A stretch of 64,000 bases of DNA from Archivesica marissinica (lineage: Eukaryota; Mollusca; Bivalvia; Venerida; Vesicomyidae). Shown piece after piece: positions 56,401 through 64,000 of this stretch; the first letter of the stretch is position 1, and each line of letters starts with the position of its first letter. The position numbers and the translations under genes are program-made. Under the pieces are notes generated by a model, which was given only the letters and a program-made list of their open reading frames with translations, searched no databases and was not told the DNA's origin. The DNA lies in assembly GCA_014843695.1 (NCBI GenBank), contig JABXNX010000074.1:1-64000 (forward strand), read 5' to 3'.

Positions 56401-59400
56401 GTGGAAGTTGTGATAGCGCTGTGGTAGCGCGTGTAAGTTGCGATAGTACTATGGTAGCGCATGGAAGTTGTGATAGCATTGTGCTAGTGCGTGGAAGTTG
56501 CGATAGCGCTGTGGTAGCACGTGTAAGTTGCGATAGCGCTGTGGTAGCAGGTGTAAGTTGCGATAGCGCTGTGGTAGCACGTGGAAGTTGCGATAGCGAT
56601 GTGGTAGTGCGTGGAAGTTGCGATAGCGCTGTGGTAGCGCGTCTAAGTTGCGATAGTACTATGGTAGCGCATGGAAGTTGTGATAGCATTGTGCTAGTGC
56701 GTGGAAGTTGCGATAGCGCTGTGGTAGCACGTGTAAGTTGCGATAGCGTTGTGGTAGCAGGTGTAAGTTGCGATAGCGCTGTGGTAGCACGTGGAAGTTG
56801 CGATAGCGATGTGGTAGTGCGTGGAAGTTGCGATAGCGCTGTGGTAGCACGTGTAAGTTGCGATAGCGCTGTGGTAGCACGTGGAAGTTGTGATAGCGTT
56901 GTGGTAGTGCGTGGAAGTTGCGATAGCACTGTGGTAGTGCGTGGAAGTTGTGATAGCACTGTGGTAGTGCGTGGAAGTTGTGATAGCGTTATGTTAGCGC
57001 GTGGATGTTGTGATAGTGCTGTGGTAGCACGTGGAAGTTGTGATAGCGCTGTGGTAGCACGTGGAAGTTGTGATAGCGCTGTGGTAGCACGTGGAAGTTG
57101 TGATAGCGTTGTGGTAGCGCGTGGATGTTGTGATAGCGCTGTGGTAGCACGTGGAAGTTGTGATAGCGCTGTGGTAGCACGTGGAAGTTGTGATAGCGTT
57201 GTGGTAGCGCGTGGATGTTGTGATAGCACTGTGGTAGCACTTGGAAGTTGTGATATCGTTGTGGTAGTGCGTGGAAGTTGTGATAGTACTGTGGTAGCAC
57301 GTGGAAGTTGCGATAGCGCTGTGGTAGCACGTGGAAGTTGTGATAGCGCTGTGGTAGTGCGTGGAAGTTGCGATAGCGTTGTGGTAGATCGTGGAAGTTG
57401 TGATAGCGTTTTGGTAGCACGTGGAAGTTGTGATAACACTGTGGTAGCACGTGGAAGTTGTGATAGCACTGTGGTAGTGCGTGGAAGTTGCGATAGCGTT
57501 GTGGTAGTGCGTGGAAGTTGTGATAGCGTTGTGGTAGTGTGTGGAACTTGTGATAGCGTTGTGGTAGCACGTGGAAGTTGTGATAGCACTGTGGTAGCAC
57601 GTGGAAGTTGTGATAGCACTGTGGTAGTGCGTGGAAGTTGCGATAGCGTTGTGGTAGTGCGTGGAAGTTGTGATAGCACTGTGGTAGTGTGTGGAAGTTG
57701 TGATAGCGTTGTGGTAGTGCGTGGAAGTTGTGATAGCGCTGTGGTAGCGCGTGGAAGTTGTGATAGCGCTGTGGTAGCGCGTCTAAGTTGCGATAGTACT
57801 ATGGTAGCGCATGGAAGTTGTGATAGCATTGTGCTAGTGCGTGGAAGTTGCGATAGCGCTGTGGTAGCACGTGTAAGTTGCGATAGCGCTGTGGTAGCAG
57901 GTGTAAGTTGCGATAGCGCTGTGGTAGCACGTGGAAGTTGCGATAGCGATGTGGTAGTGCGTGGAAGTTGCGATAGCGCTGTGGTAGCACGTGTAAGTTG
58001 CGATAGCGCTGTGGTAGCACGTGGAAGTTGTGATAGCGTTGTGGTAGTGCGTGGAAGTTGCGATAGCACTGTGGTAGTGCGTGGAAGTTGTGATAGCACT
58101 GTGGTAGTGCGTGGAAGTTGTGATAGCACTGTGGTAGCACGTGTAAGTTGCGATAGCGCTGTGGTAGCACGTGGAAGTTGTGATAGCGTTGTGGTAGTGC
58201 GTGGAAGTTGCGATAGCACTGTGGTAGTGCGTGGATGTTGTGATAGCGCTGTGGTAGCACGTGTAAGTTGCGATAGCGCTGTGGTAGCACGTGGAAGTTG
58301 TGATAGCGATGTGGTAGCACGTGGAAGTTGTGATAGCGTTGTGGTAGCGCGTGGATGTTGTGATAGCACTGTGGTAGTGCGTGGAAGTTGTGATAGCACT
58401 GTGGTAGCACTTGGAAGTTGTGATATCGTTGTGGTAGTGCGTGGAAGTTGTGATAGCACTGTGGTAGCACGTGGAAGTTGCGATAGCGCTGTGGTAGCAC
58501 GTGGAAGTTGTGATAGCGCTGTGGTAGTGCGTGGAAGTTGCGATAGCGTTGTGGTAGTGTGTGGAAGTTGTGATAGCGTTGTGGTAGCACGTGGAAGTTG
58601 TGATAACACTGTGATAGCACGTGGAAGTTGTGATAGCACTGTGGTAGTGCGTGGAAGTTGCGATAGCGTTGTGGTAGTGCGTGGAAGTTGTGATAGCGTT
58701 GTGATAGTGCGTGGAAGTTGTGATAGCGTTGTGGTAGCACGTGGAAGTTGTGATAGCACTGTGGTAGCACGTGGAAGTTGTGATAGCACTGTGGTAGTGC
58801 GTGGAAGTTGCGATAGCGTTGTGGTAGTGCGTGGAAGTTGTGATAGCACTGTGGTAGTGCGTGGAAGTTGTGATAGCGTTGTGGTAGTGCGTGGAAGTTG
58901 TGATAGCGCTGTGGTAGCGCGTGGAAGTTGTGATAGCGCTGTGGTAGCGCGTGTAAGTTGCGATAGCACTATGGTAGCGCATGGAAGTTGTGATAGCATT
59001 GTGCTAGTGCGTGGAAGTTGCGATAGCGCTGTGGTAGCACGTGTAAGTTGCGATAGCGATGTGGTAGCACGTGTAAGTTGCGATAGCGCTGTGGTAGCAC
59101 GTGGAAGTTGCGATAGCGATTTGGTAGTGCGTGGAAGTTGCGATAGCGCTGTGGTAGCACGTGTATGTTGGGATAGCGCTGTGGTAGCACGTGGAAGTTG
59201 TGATAGCGTTGTGGTAGTGCGTGGAAGTTGCGATAGCACTGTGGTAGTGCGTGGAAGTTGTGATAGCACTGTGGTAGTGCGTGGAAGTTGTGATAGCACT
59301 GAGGTAGCACGTGTAAGTTGCGATAGCGCTGTGGTAGCACGTGGAAGTTGTGATAGCTTTGTGGTAGTGCGTGGAAGTTGCGATAGCACTGTGGTAGTGC

Positions 59401-59490
59401 GTGGAAGTTGTGATAGCACTGTGGTAGTGCGTGGAAGTTGCGATAGCGCTGTGGTAGCGCGTGGAAGTTGCGATAGCGCTGTGGTAGTGC
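50498..59490 (+). repeat. 9-kb array of 30-bp units with higher-order repeats
   Basis: About 300 units of gtggtagcacgtggaagttg then tgatagcact, with tgatagcgc, tagtgcg and gatgttg variants. The first part (50520-51130) has agcgcagtggtagagcgtgg, close to a tRNA A-box. A marker (gcgttatgttagcgcgtgga) recurs with tatgtt at 51261, 52415, 54412, 55642 and 56990. The segment from 52296 repeats at 54293 with offset 1997. Frames stay open for over 1,200 codons on both strands only because 30 is divisible by three. It lies in an intron of the KY-like gene. Confidence 0.96.
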
Positions 59491-59527
59491 AGTCGCTTCA
59501 CATGAGAAGGCCCTGAGTACACACACA

Positions 59528-59665
59528 GCTTAGCCATTACGAGTATGTTCTTAGGCACTTAAATTCCACATTGTGCTTCTCTCTCCTATCCCTTCGTATC
59601 TCTCATGGCGATGGATTCCAACAGGAATAGTCTTGAGGGCGATTAAAATAATGTAAGAACTTTAG
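59528..59665 (-). repeat. SINE-like fragment
   Basis: Relative of 6036-6240: taggcacttaaattccacat and gatggattccaacaggaat. Confidence 0.65.
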
Positions 59666-59702
59666 AATGGCATGGAGTTCGTGCCCTGCTGGTTTGTGTT
59701 AT

Positions 59703-59965
59703 GTTATATTTCGTGTTTTACGCCTGCATCAGTACCATTTTGGGCTATATCGCCGGCGGGCAGTTTACCTAACAACACATTTCCTGGGCAGGCTCCAGCA
59801 GTTAACCAGTACTTGGGTGCACCAACCTCCGTAAGAAACTGCCAACTTTTTCATATAAATGAGACCCGGACTGAGCGGGGCTCGAACCCGTGACCATCAG
59901 TGATGATAGGTTACAGTGGTATACAAGTCAGCGACCTTAACCACTCGACCACGGAGGCGGACCCA
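59703..59965 (-). repeat. tRNA-derived SINE, longest copy
   Basis: On the minus strand it starts gtccgcctccgtggtcgagt then ggttaagg (A-box), a long variable-arm-like part, then cacgggttcgagccccgctc (B-box). A body with cctgcccaggaaa, gccggcgatatagcccaaaa and gcaggcgtaaaac follows. The head resembles a Ser/Leu-type tRNA. Fragments are at 30125-30306 and 61185-61298. Confidence 0.8.
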
Positions 59966-60255
59966 GCTGGTTTGAGCTTAATCATATTTTATTGCTATAT
60001 ATACTATATAGTGAGTACAATTATACAATTCAGAATATAAATATAATAAATGTAGGAACAAAATGATACAACTACAATGCTATGTTTATACTTGAACACC
60101 GAGAATAAAAATCTAGGCGCAAATGGGTTGGTCAACAAATTTTACAACATCAGCTAGTGCACTCCCTCAAAATGTTTCTGGACGTTTATGAACCAATATA
60201 CGTTTAAAAGACCGTCGACATACTTCATTTGCATGGAGCAACTATCCATGATGTG

Positions 60256-60517
60256 TCAGGCCCGTAGCCACACTGAGGCACACCCAGGCAGCTCGGTTAA
60301 AATTTCCAAAGCAAAAAAAAAATTAAATAAATAAAATGCCAAAATATCTCTTTGCTGTGTTGACTGCTAGAGAGCTGAATGGTCAGTACATAATTATACG
60401 TCTAAACTCATTAAATCAGAAGACGCAGGAAATCGCTTCTATACTCCAATAATTTTAAGGGGTAACATGCCCCCATACCCTCCTAGAAATTTATCTCTGA
60501 CTACGGTACTGTGTGTA
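60256..60517. repeat. Dispersed repeat, inverted relative of 8661-8939
   Basis: Shares ggcccgtagccacactgagg, ctgctagagagctgaa and gtttagacg-type blocks in reverse order. It ends 14 bp from the donor of the 213-bp exon. Confidence 0.7.
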
Positions 60518-60531
60518 CAAGTTATAGTTAC

Positions 60532-60744
60532 CTCCTTTTCCTCTTTCCCATATACGTCTCCATCAACATCGTCCGTGGCTTGACCTCTTGTAATCTCGTT
60601 CACAAATATTGACTTCTCGTCATCCGCGAGATACAGCACGAGATACTGACAAGCGTAACAATATGTCCGCTTCTTCTTTGGCTGGTTTACGAGAATTTCT
60701 ACACCATATTCTCCTGGTTCTGGTAGATTCAGATTTATTGCAAC
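60532..60744 (-). CDS. KY: KY/hillarin-like protein, 213-bp exon
   Basis: Lies between attctttcag (acceptor) and gtaact (donor). It is 71 codons, phase 0 at both ends. It reads VAINLNLPEPGEYGVEILVN, then CYACQYLVLYLADDEKS, then an acidic tail ending KEEKE. The pattern v-lP--G-Y-leI...c-YLv matches the second half of the beta-domains repeated in the terminal exon (SLPKKGTYSLHIFG, CEYQL). It is therefore a further domain ahead of the transglutaminase-like core, or the end of a neighbouring KY-type gene. Confidence 0.8.
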
Positions 60745-62193
60745 CTGAAAGAATAACCGAGCAGTTGGTCTAATGTATCGCTTTACACACGTCCGTGTGT
60801 AATTTAATGGCACATCTGACGAGTCTTTCTGGTGGATGTATATTTACCGTTAGCCTGGGAACATGCGTTGATATATTTTGCCTGGCCAGTCATATATATC
60901 AGTCAGATATATGCTTAACACCGAGACCATTAATTGAGCCGTATCTAGTGTCTTGATAATATCAACGCCTGGGGAAACTTGGGTGTATTCCGTGCAACTA
61001 TTTATTATCATTAATACTATTAATAGGCATATTAGCATGTGACTTAATTAAATGACCTACTTGAATCGAAAGCGAGGCACTGCAATGTTGATAAATTGTC
61101 ATTTTGCCCGAAATAAATTAGTGAAAAATCGATAGATTGGGACCAGAGTAATTTACCGTGATCCGAAACATATGTTATATTTATATGTTATGTTATATTT
61201 CGGGTTTTACGCCTGCATCAGCACCATTTTGGGCTATATCGCCGGCGGGCAGTTTACCTAACAACACCTTTCCTGGGCAGGCTCCAGCGGTTAAAGTGAT
61301 CCGAAACAATATCAGGGCAGTTGATTAGCTTAATTATAATGTATTCAGGGTATAATATGGCAAACATAGACAAGTGAAATTGGATTAAAAAACGAGCAAG
61401 TAGAAGGCCTATATAAAAATCTTAATCAGGGACTTAATATATGTGTAAGCACCATTAGAATAGGGAGTCCGGGGTATATTCCCCTGAATATTTTGAAATT
61501 CATGTCGCCGTAGTGGCATTCCGAGGCATTTTAAGGAAAGCGTGTCCGAGAAATTAGGAACACGTGCAGTTATGAAAATCTTGTATCAAACAATCAAGCA
61601 ATAAGTAACCATATACCGACTTATTTTAGGTACTTATTTTAGGTACTTATTTTCGCATTCCATTGTTTCCCAGCTAATCATACATATTACGCTTCATTAT
61701 TATTCCAGTTTTCGTATTTTAAAAATTTCGGTTTTCTATAAGAAGCTACGCCACTGACTTTTCATGGGGGATTTTCCATGGGGTTGTTTGTTCAATATGT
61801 ATTTGCGGCAGTACGATATCAAGACATGTTGAGAGCCGACCACTATGTAAAACCAAAGTTCGAGCCCAGCTGTAGCCGTTACGATTGTGCCCTTAGACAA
61901 GGCACTTAAATTCCACATTGCTCTTCTCTTTCCCTTGTGGCGATTGATTCCATCAGGAATGAGGTCCCGATAGTGATTAATACAAGCTGTATGAACTTGT
62001 TTCGCAATGGAGCTAAAATAAATTGTATAAACTAACTTCCCATGCATCTTAATATCGGGCCATATATTCATGCATCTACTTATATAAATTTAGCTAGACG
62101 AAATTCCACTTTAGCTGTAATAAGATACGTTCCAACTATTCAAAAATTCCAAAAACGGGACTATTGTGGTTTTTAAAGTTATATAAGTTGTAC
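60745..62193. other. Intron of the KY-like gene with SINE fragments
   Basis: 1.45 kb starting gtacaac on the minus strand. It has a fragment of the Ser/Leu-type SINE at 61185-61298 and a SINE-like fragment at 61850-62045 (minus). A short frame at 61038-60850 starts with hydrophobic residues but lacks support. Confidence 0.7.
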
Positions 62194-62361
62194 CTTATCG
62201 AGATTAGTGACCTTAATACATCGGTCCAGTATCACGTCCTCCACATCTCGCCTCCGTAACTTGCATAGAACACGCAGTGGCCGGGTCTTTTGAAACTTTA
62301 GGTCAATCGTTGGGTCCAGCGATGTCACCACTCCGGACTTGAAGTCGGCCTCCAGGCCCAA
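62194..62361 (-). CDS. KY: KY/hillarin-like protein, 168-bp exon (first one found)
   Basis: Lies between tgcaatccag (acceptor) and gtacaa (donor). It is 56 codons, phase 0 at both ends. It reads LGLEADFKSGVVTSLDPTID, then LKFQKTRPLRVLCKLRRRD, then CIKVTNLDK. It aligns with the first half of the later domains (FGLQTLSHKAGVICTHDETE...IQLGFPSKRSGLKFVFSMLY). With the next exon it forms one full beta-domain. More exons must lie upstream, beyond 62361 or outside the window; none was recognised up to 64000. Confidence 0.78.
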
Positions 62362-63029
62362 CTGGATTGCAGAAATACATCGTGAATCAGAAGGTAGCCA
62401 GAGCAACGGCCATATTCACATACCGGGATTTCCATACGACATGTCAGCATCGGCATACAGTATAGCTCTTTATGAATGCCCCCGGGGAGTTACATTTTGC
62501 AATGTAGGGTATTTATTATGGTATAAAAGTATTATTTTATTACCATATTTATATTAAGTCTTTCAGGTGGAACTTTAAACCGAGGTCTCGTGTCGGTGCT
62601 GTACACCGTGCACGTAAAAGAACAAGAGGAGATTCCAAATGGGTATCTGTCTGTACCATTGCACTATTCTCCAACATCTAAAATGACTAATATCTCCAGG
62701 AAGCGTCGCTCATATGGGCAACCGGTAGCGACGATAAATAAACGCAAAGCACATATTTCTAGGAAAAGGGAGTGGTTCGTAGGAATACTAGGACTTGCGC
62801 GTTTTATTTCTTCATAACGTTTTCATTCATTAAGATAATGCTGAAATTTTGACCAACTATAGCGTTGCCCATGTTTATTCTAATGATGTAGTTGCTTTGT
62901 AGATGAAAGAGACACAAAATCAAAAATAGAACATGTAACAATGTTCAAACTCTTTCTGTTTCGGATGAAATAGTAATTGTAGTGATTAATTGGCTTATGA
63001 CATGTGTACTAATTGAAATATACTGTTTG
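62362..63029 (+). repeat. Intron/upstream region with SINE copy in plus orientation
   Basis: 62566-62750 matches the body of the SINE at 63030-63308 in the opposite orientation (aaaccgaggtctcgtgtcgg, gcaaccggtagcgacgataa). The tRNA-like head is missing. No gene is seen in the rest. Confidence 0.75.
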
Positions 63030-63308
63030 TTTTTACGTTTATTTATCGTCGCTACCGGTTGCCCATATGAGCGACGCCTCCTGAAGATATTAGTCATTTT
63101 AGATTTTGGAGGATAGTGCAATGATACAGAGACCCATTACAGAGTCTCATCTGGTTCTTTTACGTGCACGATGTAAAGCACCGACACGAGACCTCGGTTT
63201 AACGTCACATCTGAAAGACTGTTAATTTTATTAGGGTCAGACGGGGATCGAACCTGCGATCCCTGGATTACCAGTCCAGAGTGCTACCACTGGGCTATAG
63301 ATCCGTCT
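63030..63308 (-). repeat. tRNA-derived SINE, most complete copy
   Basis: On the minus strand tcagacggatc leads into tagcccagtggtagc (A-box), ctggactggtaatccag (anticodon arm, loop CTGGTAA, GGT anticodon-like) and gcaggttcgatcccc (B-box). The ends tcagacgg/ccgtctga can pair, but spacing to the A-box is wrong for a true tRNA. A body with a conserved middle (aaaccgaggtctcgtgtcgg) and a taaataaacg tail follows. Confidence 0.82.
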
Positions 63309-64000
63309 GAAATATACTGCTCAAATTTGGACCTTTTATAGAGCATGTCCTGTTGATGATATTGTTTGTAATGTTATGCAGCTGGAATAATTAGTTCTAC
63401 ATGTATCTAGCATGCATTAGACAAAAACAGCCACACATTTTTCGAAGTACGAGCGTCTTGCAAATTCGGTGTAATAAATTGAGAATTTATTGAAAATCCA
63501 AAAGATGGTTTAGGAATTATACCCGGGCTAAGAGATGTTAAATCCTTCGTCGGCTAAGCGTGATCTTGACCTCAGAGTAATGAACTTGGGTTTTGCACAC
63601 GACACTATCTCATTATGGTGTACATACATTATGGTGACAAGCCATGTTTTCCAAATATTTGCCTCAAATACTGAATATTTCAACTAATAAACAAACGTCG
63701 TATACGCGGTTTGTTGACATATCTATTTATTTGTAGACTATTCTTAGTTATTATAAGCATAGTAATTATCTCTAAACGACATTACCTCGCGTTTATTATT
63801 GACTCCGATGACAAACAAACGTCAATTCAGTAGCATGGATGACCGTTATATGAACTCATACTTTCAATCCACAACAACACTGTTTATTGATTCAATGTAA
63901 GTGTTCGAATGTATTCGGAAGAATTTGTAGTGGCAATGCATTTATACGTGAAAAAAAAATGCATTTGATTTCTTTTTGCGATATAATGTCGCTTTAAACA
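63309..64000. other. No gene; partial relative of the TTAA element at the edge
   Basis: 63979-63997 (cgatataatgtcgctttaa) resembles the terminus of 37159-37717, and 63692-63711 (acaaacgtcgtatacgcggt) resembles its inside (about 37279-37292). A second element of that family may end here. Confidence 0.45.

Noticed and set aside
55646..59419. Open frames of over 1,200 codons on both strands
   Set aside because: They run through the 30-bp array. With a unit of ten codons and no stop, several frames stay open at once on both strands; the products are simple decapeptide repeats.
60850..61038. Small secreted peptide gene
   Set aside because: 62 codons with a hydrophobic start but no promoter, splice or homology support, inside an intron of the KY-like gene.
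63232..63308. tRNA-Thr gene (GGT anticodon-like loop)
   Set aside because: Boxes A and B are present but the distance from acceptor stem to A-box is wrong, and a SINE body follows directly. Sister copies at 8041 and 27901 confirm a repeat family.

Overview
The window is nuclear DNA of an animal, most likely a bivalve mollusc (inferred). It has spliced genes with consensus GT/AG borders, long introns, many tRNA-derived SINE-like repeats, inverted-repeat elements and very large tandem arrays, and low GC. There are no operons and no bacterial features. Two runs of exactly 1000 N (16001-17000 and 42230-43229) are scaffold gaps, and both lie inside the same 84-bp minisatellite.

Layout. Positions 1-15686 (copy A) and 17002-32766 (copy B) are two copies of one block in the same orientation, offset by 17,001 bp over their first part. 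Each copy holds an intronless GT10 alpha-1,3-fucosyltransferase-like gene on the minus strand (4606-5967 and 21607-22968, identical proteins). A 24-bp minisatellite starts a few bases after each stop codon. The copies are almost identical for about 7.05 kb and then clearly diverged. In the diverged part copy B carries a 2.7-kb transposon with long terminal inverted repeats and a decayed gene with FEN1/XPG-like motifs; copy A shows the empty site. At its right end copy A keeps only the last 144 codons of a gene that copy B has in full.

That gene is a kyphoscoliosis-peptidase (KY)/hillarin-like gene on the minus strand. I traced six exons, all joining in frame: 62361-62194, 60744-60532, 49870-49664, 41663-41575, 34744-34604 and 34056-32334 (stop). 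They give 846 residues, and the N-terminus lies outside or was not found. Three of its introns (10.7, 8.0 and 6.8 kb) are mostly tandem arrays of 30, 47, 17, 21/22, 84, 32 and 42 bp units.

The most unusual observation is in the 6.8-kb intron. The 32-bp array at its 5' end is built from the exon/intron donor junction, and the 42-bp array at its 3' end is built from the intron/exon acceptor junction. The intron therefore holds about 100 donor-like and over 20 acceptor-like copies of its own splice sites. Very long reading frames in the tandem arrays (over 1,200 codons on both strands at 55.6-59.5 kb) are by-products of repeat lengths divisible by three and are not annotated as genes.
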